Positions 15,495 through 25,525 of a DNA stretch of 64,000 nucleotides are shown piece after piece; positions within the stretch are counted from its first letter, which is position 1, and every line of letters begins with the position of its first letter. Under the pieces are notes generated by a model. That model was given only the letters and a program-made list of their open reading frames with translations. It did no database searches and was not told where the DNA came from. The position numbers and the translations under genes are program-made. Source of the DNA: Shewanella aestuarii (GTDB lineage Bacteria > Pseudomonadota > Gammaproteobacteria > Enterobacterales > Shewanellaceae); NCBI RefSeq assembly GCF_011765625.1, contig NZ_CP050313.1:2910501-2974500 (forward strand), read 5' to 3'.

Positions 15495-16196
15495 ATGGAT
15501 ATGAAACAAAAAATGTTAGCCGAATGTTTAGGCACACTTTGGCTAGTACTTGGCTGTTGCGGAAGTGCGGTATTAGCCGCAGCGTTCCCCGATGTTGGCA
15601 TAGGCCTTTTAGGTGTATCTTTGGCTTTTGGTTTAACGGTATTAACCATGGCTTATGCGATTGGCCACGTATCGGGTTGCCACCTTAACCCTGCGGTGTC
15701 ATTTGGCTTATGGGCTGGGGGGCGCTTTCCAGCCAACGAACTGGCCCCATATATTATTGCCCAAGTCATTGGTGCCACTCTTGGCGCAGGTATTTTATTT
15801 TTAATTGCATCTGGGCAAGATGGGTTTTCATTATCAGGCGGATTTGCATCTAATGGATTTGCCGAACACTCACCTGGGGGCTACGACTTAATCGCGGTGC
15901 TTATCTGTGAAATAGTCATGACATTATTTTTCTTACTGATTATCCTTGGCGCAACCGATGACAGAGCACCCAAAGGCTTTGCCCCAATTGCCATTGGCTT
16001 AGGCCTAACCTTGATTCATTTGATTAGTATTCCAGTATCAAACACTTCGGTTAACCCAGCACGTAGTACAGGTCCCGCCTTATTTGTCGGTGATTGGGCA
16101 TTATCTCAATTATGGTTATTCTGGATTGCTCCTATCATAGGCGCAATTATGGCTGGTATTATTTACCGCAGTTTTACCCCATCTTCATTAGATTAA
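15495..16196 (+). CDS. aqpZ: Aquaporin Z
   Basis: Water channel of the MIP family. 233 aa, six membrane helices and two half-helices carrying the NPA signatures HLNPAVS and NPARSTGP; the Arg following the second NPA is the selectivity-filter arginine. His and Phe positions are consistent with a water-specific AqpZ rather than a glycerol facilitator, which usually has NPAxD after the second NPA. AAGGAAG is the ribosome site; a second ATG at 15501 is also possible. Followed by a terminator. Confidence 0.92.
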   Translation: MDMKQKMLAECLGTLWLVLGCCGSAVLAAAFPDVGIGLLGVSLAFGLTVLTMAYAIGHVSGCHLNPAVSFGLWAGGRFPANELAPYIIAQVIGATLGAGILFLIASGQDGFSLSGGFASNGFAEHSPGGYDLIAVLICEIVMTLFFLLIILGATDDRAPKGFAPIAIGLGLTLIHLISIPVSNTSVNPARSTGPALFVGDWALSQLWLFWIAPIIGAIMAGIIYRSFTPSSLD

Positions 16197-16213
16197 CCGT
16201 CGCCATTACCCCC

Positions 16214-16244
16214 AAAGTTCGAACCTTGGCGGTTCGGACTTTTT
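16214..16244 (+). terminator. Terminator of aqpZ
   Basis: AAGTTCGAACC / GGTTCGGACTT stem (one G-U pair), 5-nt loop, then TTTT. Confidence 0.8.
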
Positions 16245-16328
16245 CAATTTATCACTCAGTGTTATCATGCCGATAAATAACTATAGAATCGGCATAGTTC
16301 ATGCTGATAACAGTAAGATGAGAATCAC

Positions 16329-16715
16329 ATGAGTAACAAAGAAAAAAGTCTAGCCGAGTTAATGAACCTCACGCCTGAGGGTCGCTACGATTATATGATT
16401 GAACAAGTTAAAGCTAATGAAGTCATATGGTCATTACAAGATCACGATGGCTGTGTCATGCTAACCACTGAAGATGAAGACTGTATTCCAATGTGGCCTT
16501 CTGAAGAAACTGCTGCACAGTGGGCCGTAGATGATTGGAAAGATTGTGAACCATTAGCAATTCCACTGGCTGAGTTTCAACAGCGCTGGGTAAGTGGCAT
16601 GGAAGATGATGATTTATTTATCGCAGTCTTCCCAGTACAAGATGATTTAGGTGTAGTGGTCGCGCCATTTGAAGTTGACCAACGTCTAACGCCGAAAAAA
16701 TCTCAAAAACACTAA
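16329..16715 (+). CDS. DUF2750 domain protein
   Basis: 128-residue soluble acidic protein with the DUF2750 pattern: RYDYMIEQVKANEVIWSLQD near residue 19, then EDCIPMWPSEETAAQWA and a C-terminal LGVVVAPFE. Family of unknown function, common as single small genes in proteobacteria. Its stop overlaps the next start (TAATG), so the two are translationally coupled. Confidence 0.85.
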   Translation: MSNKEKSLAELMNLTPEGRYDYMIEQVKANEVIWSLQDHDGCVMLTTEDEDCIPMWPSEETAAQWAVDDWKDCEPLAIPLAEFQQRWVSGMEDDDLFIAVFPVQDDLGVVVAPFEVDQRLTPKKSQKH

Positions 16716-17236
16716 TGATTAATCCAATGGACCCCAAGCCTAAAGCCCATGCTGATACACTGGTTAATAATGCCAGATCACAAGAGGCTTTAGTCGCTCA
16801 AAACATGACTCAGCAGCCTATAGCAACCAAATTGCCCAAGCGTCTTGCTGGGTTAATGCTCGTGTATACTTTTGCATCAATCAGTGGATTAATGGCTGCA
16901 AAAACTACATCTGATCTAGGTGTCATGATGTGTTTGTTATCCTTGTTAATGGTTATTGCTATCATGGGACGTCAAAAAGCTGCACTGTATATGCTACGAG
17001 GTTATAGTGTTTTGCAATTGGGCTTTTACAGTTTTTTACCCGTGATTATGTATGACCCTGATAACTTAGTAGCTGGGCCAACGACGGTCGACTTTGGTGT
17101 TTTTCAAGCGGTTGTGTCTGACTGGATTATTTTTTCAGTGCTGATCTTTATTGGCATTATCCAAGTTTGGATAAGTTTTGGCGCCAAAGTTAAAGCTTGG
17201 TTCAAACCTAAAGTTAATATGAATATTTTAAGTTAG
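16715..17236 (+). CDS. Hypothetical membrane protein
   Basis: 173 aa. A hydrophilic N-terminal 45 residues precede four predicted membrane segments (LAGLMLVYTFASISGLMAA, LGVMMCLLSLLMVIAIMG, a tyrosine-rich helix near residue 95, and WIIFSVLIFIGIIQVWISFG) and a short lysine-rich tail. The pattern resembles DUF2569-type four-helix proteins, but I do not recognise it firmly. Coupled to the DUF2750 gene through a 1-bp TAATG overlap. Confidence 0.72.
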   Translation: MINPMDPKPKAHADTLVNNARSQEALVAQNMTQQPIATKLPKRLAGLMLVYTFASISGLMAAKTTSDLGVMMCLLSLLMVIAIMGRQKAALYMLRGYSVLQLGFYSFLPVIMYDPDNLVAGPTTVDFGVFQAVVSDWIIFSVLIFIGIIQVWISFGAKVKAWFKPKVNMNILS

Positions 17237-17267
17237 CCGCTAACCTCTAGGGGATTAGCTTAAAAAT

Positions 17268-17295
17268 GAAAAAGCCGTCAATTGACGGCTTTTTG
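17268..17295. terminator. Bidirectional terminator upstream of convergent erpA
   Basis: AAAAAGCCGTCAATTGACGGCTTTTT forms a perfect symmetric hairpin between the membrane-protein gene and erpA. Confidence 0.9.
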
Positions 17296-17315
17296 CTGAT
17301 ATCTAGCCATTTATA

Positions 17316-17666
17316 CTAGACAGAAAAACTCGCCCCGCATCCGCATGTTGTGGTTGCATTCGGGTTTTTAACAAAAAAGCGAGAGCCTTCAAGGCCAGAA
17401 GTATAATCAACTTCACCACCGACCAGATATTGTAAGCTCATTGGATCGACAACCAATTGCACGCCTTGTTTTTCAATAGTGAAATCGCCTTCGTTGACTT
17501 TTTCATCGAAAGTAAAACCATACTGAAAACCAGAGCAACCACCGCCGGTAACATAAACACGTAGTTTTAATTCAGGGTTCTGCTCTTCTTCTAACAGCCC
17601 TTTTACCTTGCTTGCTGCCGCATCGGTAAATTGTATCGGCATTGCTGCATCAGTTTGTTCAGTCAT
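17316..17666 (-). CDS. erpA: Iron-sulfur cluster insertion protein ErpA
   Basis: A-type carrier that delivers Fe-S clusters to apo-proteins such as IspG/IspH. The 116-residue product has the HesB/IscA core with its three cluster cysteines: [11 protein letters not shown] and the C-terminal [11 protein letters not shown]. The frame is open further upstream, but ATG at 17666 with AGAGGT 5 nt before it gives [18 protein letters not shown], the normal ErpA start. It lies immediately downstream of the DUF6776-like gene (20 bp), same strand. Confidence 0.95.
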   Translation of the reverse strand: MTEQTDAAMPIQFTDAAASKVKGLLEEEQNPELKLRVYVTGGGCSGFQYGFTFDEKVNEGDFTIEKQGVQLVVDPMSLQYLVGGEVDYTSGLEGSRFFVKNPNATTTCGCGASFSV

Positions 17667-17685
17667 TACTACCTCTAACTTCAGT

Positions 17686-18483
17686 TTACTGCGGGGAATT
17701 ATCCGATACCTGACTGTTTTGTTCAAGTATTACCCGTGGTTCTTTTTCACTGTTTGTGATTTCACTATTTATTGTGTTGATATCAGCAAGGTCAAATACC
17801 TGTTCAATAGACCCACCTTTGACACCTCTTGCTGCCTGAACTGTCACTTTTATATTAATTCGTTGCAAAACAAAATCGGCAGGCAAACTAAAATCTGTAT
17901 CCATAACATAGAAATATTTAAAGCCGAATTGGTATGTCTTATCATTTAACTTTGAAAGACGATATTCGGACACGTTATCAGCTTGCACCCCAATAAAATC
18001 AGCATCGACACTCACTTGCACATTTGCTTTACGCTTTTGCTGTTGAGTTAAAATCACCCTCAGTTGTTGCTGATTTGTCACCATGCCAGGGAGAAGCTCA
18101 ACACCATGAATCATGACCCCATCAACTTCGGTTTCAGGAACCATAAGACTTCGATAAAAACGAAGCTCCTTTTCAAGCTCTTTTTGACGAACAAGTTGTT
18201 CACTAAACATTTGTTGCAGGTTTTTATTGGCTTCTTGCTCTATAGTCAAAGCAAGATTACGACTTGCTAATACTTTTGCCTGTTGTTCAAGCTCATCAAG
18301 CAATTTTCGTTTACCACTGCTGCTATGTTGGATCACTTCTGGCGCAAATGATAACCAAATTTGATGACTTAAGACACCGATCACAAATGCGGTAAGGATT
18401 AATGCAATAAGATAACTGCCTGAAGTGCGTTTTTTACGTTCAATTGCTTGAAGTCTGTCAAGCCAACGATGATAATTTAGCAT
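17686..18483 (-). CDS. DUF6776-like membrane-anchored coiled-coil protein
   Basis: 265 aa with one N-terminal membrane segment ([23 protein letters not shown], residues 22-44), a coiled coil (about residues 65-115, rich in Leu, Gln and Glu) and a beta-rich periplasmic domain. Matches the uncharacterised family annotated DUF6776 that in Pseudomonas lies near bactofilin and erpA; this identification is from memory. No enzyme motif. Its start region overlaps the upstream open extension of the divergent ClC gene, so that extension is probably not translated. Confidence 0.75.
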   Translation of the reverse strand: MLNYHRWLDRLQAIERKKRTSGSYLIALILTAFVIGVLSHQIWLSFAPEVIQHSSSGKRKLLDELEQQAKVLASRNLALTIEQEANKNLQQMFSEQLVRQKELEKELRFYRSLMVPETEVDGVMIHGVELLPGMVTNQQQLRVILTQQQKRKANVQVSVDADFIGVQADNVSEYRLSKLNDKTYQFGFKYFYVMDTDFSLPADFVLQRINIKVTVQAARGVKGGSIEQVFDLADINTINSEITNSEKEPRVILEQNSQVSDNSPQ

Positions 18484-18545
18484 TAGGTAACAAGGCCTTA
18501 ATAAAATATAATGTTCAAGTTATATTGGGAGACATAGAGCAAACA

Positions 18546-20270
18546 GTGCAACTCAAACTTAATAAGGCTGCTATTATTCACGCCAAAAGGGCAACACGCA
18601 AATATCTGCACAATGAATTTCGCGATAAACTGTCACAAGCGCGGATCAGTGTGCAATTATGTGCACTGGCCTTGTTTTTCGCTATCATAGCTTCCTGTGT
18701 CATCATCTTATTCAGATTACTGCTCATTTGGGCAGAACAATACACCCAAGCTGAATCATCATCCTTCAGTGACATCATTCTTGACTGGCGAACCTATTTA
18801 CCGCTATTGGGCGCCCTGCTGATTTGGCTGTTGTCGTTAATTGGCTCAAAACGATATCGCCGCATGGGCATTGCATATGTTCTTCACCGCTTTAAAATTC
18901 ATTATGGCAAAGTGCCATTACAATCTGCTGCGGGGCAATTCTTTCAAGCATTAATCGCCTTGGTAACTAATTTTTCAGTGGGTCGAGAAGGTCCTGCAAT
19001 TCATCTTGGTGCCGTTAGTGCCAGTGTTATGGCAGAAAAATTTAAACTTCCCGATAACAGTGTCCGCATTATGTGTGCCAGTGGCATAGCCGCCGGTATT
19101 GCGGCAACCTTTAACGCCCCTTTAGCTGCCGTTTTATTTGTATTTGAAGTCATTGTGAGAGAATACAAGATCCATTACTTCTTCCCTATCATGCTGTCAG
19201 CAATTTGCGGTGCGGTATCAAGCCAGTTAGTTTTCGGCAATGTACATGAATATGAATTGATTAACGTTATACGCATCCCGCTTGATCATTACCCCATTTT
19301 ATTGCTCGGTGGTTTAGGGTTAGGGTGTACTGCTGCACTATTTAATTTCACTCTACTTTCCGTCACAGCCAAAGGACAACACTGGCCGTTAATATATCGC
19401 CTGTTAATTGCAGGATTCATCACCACCTTAGTAGGCTTATTCTTACCTCAAGCGTTAGGCTCTGGTGATTTAGCTATCCATGAAGCAATAAGCGAAAGTC
19501 CCAGCCTGTTGTTCTTAATGGCTTTATTATTAGGAAAAATGATTGCCACGATTGCTGCAATTGGTTTTGGCGTTCCAGGGGGATTAATTGGCCCACTTTA
19601 TGGGATTGGGGCTTTGGTGGGAGCCATTTTGGCCTTAGTCAGTAGTGCGTTGTTCCCCTCTATTGCGCCATATGCAGGCTTATATACGGTGATCGGTATG
19701 ACGGCAATGATGGGCGTGTGTTTAAGCGCACCGTTGGCGGCTTTAGTCGCTTTACTTGAACTGACCAATGATGCGTCAATTATCATGCCGGCCATGTTTG
19801 TCACCATCCCTGCATTTTTGGTTGCCTATCAAGGCTTCAAAACCGACTCGGTATTTTTAAAGCAACTTGAAATAATGGGGCTAGATTATAAAGTACCGCC
19901 GTTGAACCAAGGGTTACAGAAAAAAGGTGTCAGAGTGCTAATGAATCGACGATTTGTGGTCGTTAATGATGACCAAGAATTGTTACTTGAAGTGATGAAA
20001 AGAGCAGAAGGCCGGCCAGTATTAGTGCGAAACGCCGAGCAAAAAATTGAAATGTTACGTTTAGAAATTCCATCATTTGAAGATCAAACCACGCTATCAC
20101 GCCATCTTATGATTGGTCTTCCCGATACAGCTACATTAAATGAAGCCTACGACGCGCTTGCTGCAAAACGCGCTGGCGAAGTCTATATTTACCGTGATAC
20201 CCCTAAAAATGTGGTTGGGGTAATTAGTTGGGCTAATTTATTACAAGAAATTCGTTCTGGACAAATTTAA
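18546..20270 (+). CDS. ClC family chloride channel/transporter with C-terminal CBS-like domain
   Basis: ClC fold of about 440 residues followed by a regulatory CBS-type segment (from about nt 19900 to the end). The external gate glutamate is present in GREGP (codon 18987-18989), and GIAAGIAATFNAPLAAVLFVFE and GFGVPGGLIGPLYG are the other ClC signatures. The residue after the internal glutamate (proton-glutamate site of E. coli ClcA, E203) is Val (19149-19151), and the usual GSGIP is replaced by RMGIA. This suggests uncoupled or altered ion transport. Start uncertain: the frame is open to a TTG at 18444 that lies inside the divergent gene; GTG 18546 is my choice (574 aa). Confidence 0.85.
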   Translation: MQLKLNKAAIIHAKRATRKYLHNEFRDKLSQARISVQLCALALFFAIIASCVIILFRLLLIWAEQYTQAESSSFSDIILDWRTYLPLLGALLIWLLSLIGSKRYRRMGIAYVLHRFKIHYGKVPLQSAAGQFFQALIALVTNFSVGREGPAIHLGAVSASVMAEKFKLPDNSVRIMCASGIAAGIAATFNAPLAAVLFVFEVIVREYKIHYFFPIMLSAICGAVSSQLVFGNVHEYELINVIRIPLDHYPILLLGGLGLGCTAALFNFTLLSVTAKGQHWPLIYRLLIAGFITTLVGLFLPQALGSGDLAIHEAISESPSLLFLMALLLGKMIATIAAIGFGVPGGLIGPLYGIGALVGAILALVSSALFPSIAPYAGLYTVIGMTAMMGVCLSAPLAALVALLELTNDASIIMPAMFVTIPAFLVAYQGFKTDSVFLKQLEIMGLDYKVPPLNQGLQKKGVRVLMNRRFVVVNDDQELLLEVMKRAEGRPVLVRNAEQKIEMLRLEIPSFEDQTTLSRHLMIGLPDTATLNEAYDALAAKRAGEVYIYRDTPKNVVGVISWANLLQEIRSGQI

Positions 20271-20278
20271 GGTCTCTC

Positions 20279-21391
20279 ATGCTATCTAGCAATAAGAAAA
20301 TATTCATCATTGTGATTACCCTAGCCTGTCTTGCTGGATTAAATTTAGCTTGGTATAAAGCGTTGTATTCTAAGGGGAATGAAACTCCGGATATTCAAAC
20401 GAATGCAGATAAAACATCAACACATTCCGATGCAGCAAACAAGCAACAAAATCAGGCAACAGAAGTTGACATAAAACTTGCGCCACTGAGTGAATTTGCG
20501 ACAAATCAGCCCAACACAATTCAAAATAGTTTTAATTTAATTTCAGATAACCGCCCCAAAAAGCAACCCAAAAAGCTTCAAGTACATTCGTTATCCACTA
20601 TAAAAAAACTATTCGACTCACTTAATTACAACTCCGAAAGTTGGCAAGCGGGTAACCGTGAAGTGCCTAGACTGACCTTTGAAACTGTAACCGAACGTTG
20701 GCAAGAAACAGCTGATAGCATTCCTGTTATTGAAAAAAAGATGATTTTTTTCAGGTTAATGGCCCCATTAATTTTAATAGGTAATGAAAAAACCTTGCTT
20801 GAACGGCGTTATATTGAAATGTCAGCACGGGATGATAAAAAGCTATTACAACTAGCTCAAAAATATCGTGTGATTGAGACTGACCAGCTTAATCAAGAGT
20901 TGGCGCTGACAGATGAGCAATATGCCACATTACTTAATCGTGTTGATATTATTCCGCCCTCTTTAGTGCTTGCGCAAGCTGCAGAAGAAAGTGGCTGGGC
21001 AACATCACGCTTCACCGTCGAGGGCAACGCCTTTTTTGGTCAATGGGATTTTAGTGGTAACGGCATGGCACCTAAACAGCAACGCACTGAACTAGGAAAC
21101 TATGGTATTGCTCGGTTTGACTCACCACTTGATTCTGTCCTAGGCTATTTAATTAACATCAATACAAATAATGCCTACCAAAAATTACGTGATTTGCGTG
21201 CCACTTTGCGTGAAGAGAAAGCACCCATTACTGGACTAGAATTAGCTGGAACCTTAGATAAATATTCTGAACGAGGTCAAGATTATATTGATGGATTAAG
21301 ACAAATGATCCGCTATAACAAACTTGACCAAGTGGACGAGGCTTATTTATCCGATGACGATCCGATCCATTTAATGAATGCTGACCAGTGA
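20279..21391 (+). CDS. Bax-type glucosaminidase domain protein
   Basis: 370 aa, with an N-terminal membrane anchor (IFIIVITLACLAGLNLAW), a long polar linker and a C-terminal glucosaminidase domain: IIPPSLVLAQAAEESGWATSRF carries the catalytic Glu region and NAFFGQWDF the GH73-like pocket, matching E. coli Bax. Predicted periplasmic peptidoglycan hydrolase (endo-beta-N-acetylglucosaminidase type). It begins 9 bp after the ClC gene, so the two are likely co-transcribed. Confidence 0.86.
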   Translation: MLSSNKKIFIIVITLACLAGLNLAWYKALYSKGNETPDIQTNADKTSTHSDAANKQQNQATEVDIKLAPLSEFATNQPNTIQNSFNLISDNRPKKQPKKLQVHSLSTIKKLFDSLNYNSESWQAGNREVPRLTFETVTERWQETADSIPVIEKKMIFFRLMAPLILIGNEKTLLERRYIEMSARDDKKLLQLAQKYRVIETDQLNQELALTDEQYATLLNRVDIIPPSLVLAQAAEESGWATSRFTVEGNAFFGQWDFSGNGMAPKQQRTELGNYGIARFDSPLDSVLGYLININTNNAYQKLRDLRATLREEKAPITGLELAGTLDKYSERGQDYIDGLRQMIRYNKLDQVDEAYLSDDDPIHLMNADQ

Positions 21392-21669
21392 TATCAATCA
21401 TAGTAAAAAAACTGAACAGAAACAGTTTAGAAAATGCTTGATAATAAGGCAGTTTTTTTGATAAACAGTTAATCTACAATCGAAAAAACTATCACCGTAT
21501 CAGGTGTTTTCACAAACTGGAATAAACATTTATTTATTACAACTTGGTATAAGTTTAACTGTTAAATAATCTCTGCTACAATTTCGCCTCAGCCACCCTA
21601 CACAACTTGGGTAGATTAAAGGCATATTTTGCTGTTTAGTTTACCCCCTAATAATTGGAAATCAGGCTG

Positions 21670-22689
21670 ATGACTCAGTTCGAAGGTTCACACATCCTTT
21701 CAGTAAGCCAGCTAGATCTGGATTCAATCAACACTATTTTTAATGTCGCTAATAAAATGATGCCCTATGCACTGCGTGATAAGCGCACCAAAGTGTTAGA
21801 AGGCGCTATTTTAGGCAATTTGTTTTTTGAACCAAGCACCCGCACTCGGGTCAGTTTTGGTTGTGCTTTTAATTTACTTGGCGGACATGTACGCGAAACC
21901 ACAGGAATGGCTTCGTCGTCATTATCTAAAGGTGAATCGTTATATGATACGGCCCGTGTATTATCAACTTATTCAGATGTCATCGCGATGCGCCACCCAG
22001 ACGCATACTCAGTAAAAGAGTTTGCACAAGGTAGTCGTGTACCTGTCATTAACGGCGGCGATGGCCCTAATGAACACCCTACCCAAGCTTTATTAGACTT
22101 ATTTACCATACAAAAAGAACTACATCATGCAGGTATGAGCATCAACGGTATGCACATTGCGATGGTAGGCGATTTAAAATATGGCCGAACAGTCCATTCT
22201 TTATCACGCTTATTGTGCATGTATAAGGATATCCAGTTCACATTAATTTCCCCTTCTGAACTAGCAATGCCTGACTATGTGATCGCCGACATTGAAAATG
22301 CTGGTCATAAGATCAAAATAACCGAACAACTTGAAGGTAATTTACATCAAGCTGATATCCTCTACTTGACCCGTATTCAAGAAGAGCGCTTTCCTTCGCA
22401 AGAAGAAGCCAATAAATATCGCGGTAAATTCCGCCTGAATCACAATATTTACACCCAACACTGTAAATCGAATACCGTGATCATGCATCCTTTGCCACGC
22501 GATTCACGCGAACAAGCAAACGAATTAGACAATGATTTAAATAGCCATCCAAGTTTGGCTATTTTCCGCCAAGCAGATAATGGCTTATTAATTCGCATGG
22601 CGTTATTTGCATTAACTCTTGGTGTTGAAAACCAACTCGAAAAATATGAGTGCCCAGTAAACTGGTATTCACGTAAAGCTGATCGTTAA
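21670..22689 (+). CDS. pyrB: Aspartate carbamoyltransferase catalytic chain
   Basis: First committed step of pyrimidine synthesis. 339 aa with the carbamoyl-phosphate loop FFEPSTRTRVSF, HPTQALLDLFTI, and HPLPR near the C-terminus. ATG at 21670 gives MTQFEGSHILSV; an upstream in-frame start at 21655 is less likely. It is about 28 residues longer than E. coli PyrB, with a C-terminal tail (LEKYECPVNWYSRK). No pyrI regulatory gene follows; hemL starts 28 bp later. Confidence 0.94.
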   Translation: MTQFEGSHILSVSQLDLDSINTIFNVANKMMPYALRDKRTKVLEGAILGNLFFEPSTRTRVSFGCAFNLLGGHVRETTGMASSSLSKGESLYDTARVLSTYSDVIAMRHPDAYSVKEFAQGSRVPVINGGDGPNEHPTQALLDLFTIQKELHHAGMSINGMHIAMVGDLKYGRTVHSLSRLLCMYKDIQFTLISPSELAMPDYVIADIENAGHKIKITEQLEGNLHQADILYLTRIQEERFPSQEEANKYRGKFRLNHNIYTQHCKSNTVIMHPLPRDSREQANELDNDLNSHPSLAIFRQADNGLLIRMALFALTLGVENQLEKYECPVNWYSRKADR

Positions 22690-22717
22690 TCGGCAGAAAC
22701 ATACTTAAGGATTACAG

Positions 22718-24004
22718 ATGACCCGTTCCGAAACACTATTTGAACAGGCTAAACAAACCATCCCAGGTGGTGTTAACTCACCTGTTCGTGCATTCAATGG
22801 CGTTGGTGGCTCACCGTTATTTATCGAAAAAGCAGATGGCGCATACATTTATGACGCTGACGGTAAAAAGTATATTGATTACGTGGGTTCTTGGGGTCCC
22901 ATGATTTTAGGCCATAATCACCCTAAAATTCGTGAAGCAGTATTAGCAGCTGTTGAAAATGGTTTATCTTTTGGTGCACCCACTGAACTTGAAGTCAAAA
23001 TGGCTGAAAAAGTGATTTCAATGGTGCCATCAATCGAGCAAGTTCGTATGGTTAGCTCAGGCACAGAAGCCACCATGAGTGCCATTCGACTTGCGCGCGG
23101 CTTTACCAATCGTGACAAAATTTTAAAATTTGAAGGTTGCTACCATGGTCACGCTGACTGCTTATTAGTTAAAGCGGGTTCTGGCGCATTAACCTTAGGC
23201 CAACCAAGCTCGCCAGGTATTCCTGAAGATTTCGCAAAACACACTCTAACGGCAACTTATAATGACTTAGATTCAGTTCGTGCACTATTCGAACAGCACC
23301 CTGACGCTATCTCATGCATCATCCTTGAGCCTGTTGCTGGCAACATGAACTGCATTCCGCCTGTAGAAGGTTTTTTACAGGGTCTTCGTGCAATTTGTGA
23401 TGAATTTGGCGCACTCCTTATTATTGATGAAGTCATGACAGGCTTTCGTGTATCAATGAGCGGAGCACAAGGTTTCTATGGCGTAACACCAGACTTAACC
23501 ACCTTAGGTAAAGTGATTGGCGGCGGCATGCCAGTTGGCGCATTTGGTGGCCGTAAAGATGTCATGCAGTTTATTGCCCCAACAGGTCCTGTTTACCAAG
23601 CAGGTACTTTGTCAGGTAACCCCATTGCAATGACCGCAGGTTTAGCCCAAATGGAAGCCTTATGTGAACCTGGTTTATATGACTCACTTGCAGATAAAAC
23701 CAAGCGTATAGCAGAAGGTTTTAAAGCTGCAGCAGACAAACATGGTATTCCACTTGCTATTACTTATGTGGGTGGCATGTTTGGTTTCTTCTTTACTGAT
23801 GAAACAGCACCAATGACTTCATTTAGCCAAGTCACCAAGTGCAATATGGAACATTTCCGTCACTTCTATCATGCGATGCTTGATGAAGGTATTTATCTTG
23901 CACCAAGTGCTTATGAAGCAGGCTTCTTGTCTATGGCTCATGGCGAAGAAGAAATTGCGATAACATTAGCTGCGGTCGATCGTGTTTTTGCAGCAATGAA
24001 ATAA
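22718..24004 (+). CDS. hemL: Glutamate-1-semialdehyde 2,1-aminomutase
   Basis: PLP enzyme converting glutamate-1-semialdehyde to 5-aminolevulinate for heme. 428 aa starting [26 protein letters not shown], with the aminomutase-specific [16 protein letters not shown] and PLP lysine in [21 protein letters not shown] is 7 nt upstream of the ATG. The short gap from pyrB suggests read-through; a strong terminator follows. Confidence 0.97.
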   Translation: MTRSETLFEQAKQTIPGGVNSPVRAFNGVGGSPLFIEKADGAYIYDADGKKYIDYVGSWGPMILGHNHPKIREAVLAAVENGLSFGAPTELEVKMAEKVISMVPSIEQVRMVSSGTEATMSAIRLARGFTNRDKILKFEGCYHGHADCLLVKAGSGALTLGQPSSPGIPEDFAKHTLTATYNDLDSVRALFEQHPDAISCIILEPVAGNMNCIPPVEGFLQGLRAICDEFGALLIIDEVMTGFRVSMSGAQGFYGVTPDLTTLGKVIGGGMPVGAFGGRKDVMQFIAPTGPVYQAGTLSGNPIAMTAGLAQMEALCEPGLYDSLADKTKRIAEGFKAAADKHGIPLAITYVGGMFGFFFTDETAPMTSFSQVTKCNMEHFRHFYHAMLDEGIYLAPSAYEAGFLSMAHGEEEIAITLAAVDRVFAAMK

Positions 24005-24022
24005 CCTTAGCGGTTACACAAC

Positions 24023-24053
24023 AAGGGTTGCCTATTCGGCAGCCCTTTTTTTG
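24023..24053 (+). terminator. Terminator of hemL
   Basis: AAGGGTTGCC tattc GGCAGCCCTT followed by seven T: stable stem (one G-U/mismatch) and U-run. Confidence 0.9.
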
Positions 24054-24221
24054 ACATTTTTCCAACAAAAAGCGTGAGCCAGGTTGCGAAATAGTTAATA
24101 GTGTGATTTGATCTGCGCGCCAGAAGAAAGCTTAATTTAAGATTAATTTTGTCTTAATTTGAGCTAGCTTAAATTCATGACATAGCAGCTATGTCATCAA
24201 CTCAATGTTGGAATTGCCGTC

Positions 24222-25469
24222 ATGCTAGAAACCTTTCTGATCACCCTTGCGGTACTCGCTTTATTAAGTATCGTATTTGAAGAAGTCACCCATATTAATA
24301 AAGCCAAAACCACCTTATTTTTAGGCTGTATATCATGGATAACCCTATTTATTGCAGCACAAAGTCCTGAAAAAACTGCCATTATTTCTGATCAGTTAAA
24401 TGAAAACTTACTCGAAATTGCCACATTATGGCTATTTTTAATGTCGACAATGACCTTCGTTGCCTATCTTAATGCCAAAGGCATGATCCAAATGCTGGTG
24501 CAAACCATTTTTCCAGAGCAAGTCACTGTAAGAATGCTGATGCTACAAGTTGGCGCATTTGCGCTCATATTATCAACCTTTTGTGACAACGTAACAGCAA
24601 CTTTAGTTTCTTTAGGCTTACTTACCACCTTTAATTTAGATAGCCAAATGCGCCGTCGTATGGCGGTACTCATTATCTTTGCAGTGAACTCGGGTGGCGT
24701 AGCGTTAATTACCGGCGATGTAACAACATTAATGATTTTCCTCGCAGGTAAAGTACATATCTCCGAGCTACTCATGCTATTTATTCCAGCATCAATCAGT
24801 GTTTTATTATTAGCAGTATTATTCTCACTCAGAGCCGAAGGTGCAGTAAGTACCACCCCCATAAAAGCCAGTTATGAAAAAATTGATATTATTATCGGGG
24901 TGATTTTCTTACTAACCATTGTAATGACCATGGTGTTAAATGTGTTTTTTGGCATCCCGCCCGTACTCACCTTTTTATCAGGCTTATCATTAATGTTTTT
25001 GGTGGGTAGAAGCAGTAGAAGCCGTGCCGAAGAAGTGCAAATACTAGAATATATACGCCAAGTAGAGTTTGATACATTACTGTTCTTCTTAGGTATTTTA
25101 CTACTGGTCGGAATGCTTAAAGAAATAGGTACATTAGATCTTCTGACACAGGTTTACTCTATGTATGACCCAAGTATTTCTAACTTTTTTACTGGTGTTG
25201 GTTCTGCGCTATTAGATAACGTGCCGTTAACGGCGGCGTTGCTGAAAGCCGAGCCAGTATTAACCACAGTGCAATGGCTAGGTTTAACTTATTCAGTTGG
25301 TGTAGGCGGTTCATTATTAATCATCGGCTCTGCAGCGGGCATTATTGCCATGAGCAAAGTGCCAGAGCTCACTTTTGTTAGTTACCTAAAATATGTCCCC
25401 GCTTTGTTACTTTGTTATGTTGTAGGTTATGGATTAACACTAGTGATCGCCAATTATATCCATGTCTAA
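24222..25469 (+). CDS. nhaD: NhaD-family sodium:proton antiporter
   Basis: 415-residue polytopic protein (about 11-12 membrane segments) of the ion-transporter superfamily. The paired motifs FCDNVTATLVSLG (about residue 127) and LLDNVPLTAALL (about residue 330), each in a re-entrant region, are typical of NhaD exporters of Na+ or Li+ at alkaline pH. Starts MLETFLITLAVLALLSIVFEE; no cleaved signal is obvious. Stands alone between hemL and the convergent gspBA. Confidence 0.88.
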   Translation: MLETFLITLAVLALLSIVFEEVTHINKAKTTLFLGCISWITLFIAAQSPEKTAIISDQLNENLLEIATLWLFLMSTMTFVAYLNAKGMIQMLVQTIFPEQVTVRMLMLQVGAFALILSTFCDNVTATLVSLGLLTTFNLDSQMRRRMAVLIIFAVNSGGVALITGDVTTLMIFLAGKVHISELLMLFIPASISVLLLAVLFSLRAEGAVSTTPIKASYEKIDIIIGVIFLLTIVMTMVLNVFFGIPPVLTFLSGLSLMFLVGRSSRSRAEEVQILEYIRQVEFDTLLFFLGILLLVGMLKEIGTLDLLTQVYSMYDPSISNFFTGVGSALLDNVPLTAALLKAEPVLTTVQWLGLTYSVGVGGSLLIIGSAAGIIAMSKVPELTFVSYLKYVPALLLCYVVGYGLTLVIANYIHV

Positions 25470-25484
25470 CTTATGAGGTACTTA

Positions 25485-25512
25485 AAAGGCGCAATGATTC
25501 AGCGCCTTTTAA
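25485..25512. terminator. Bidirectional terminator nhaD / gspB
   Basis: AAAAGGCGC aatgattca GCGCCTTTT between convergent genes. Confidence 0.85.
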
Positions 25513-25525
25513 GTGTCTATCAATT

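Noticed and set aside
18444..18545. N-terminal extension of the ClC gene
   Set aside because: It begins with a TTG inside the divergent DUF6776-like gene and has no ribosome site.
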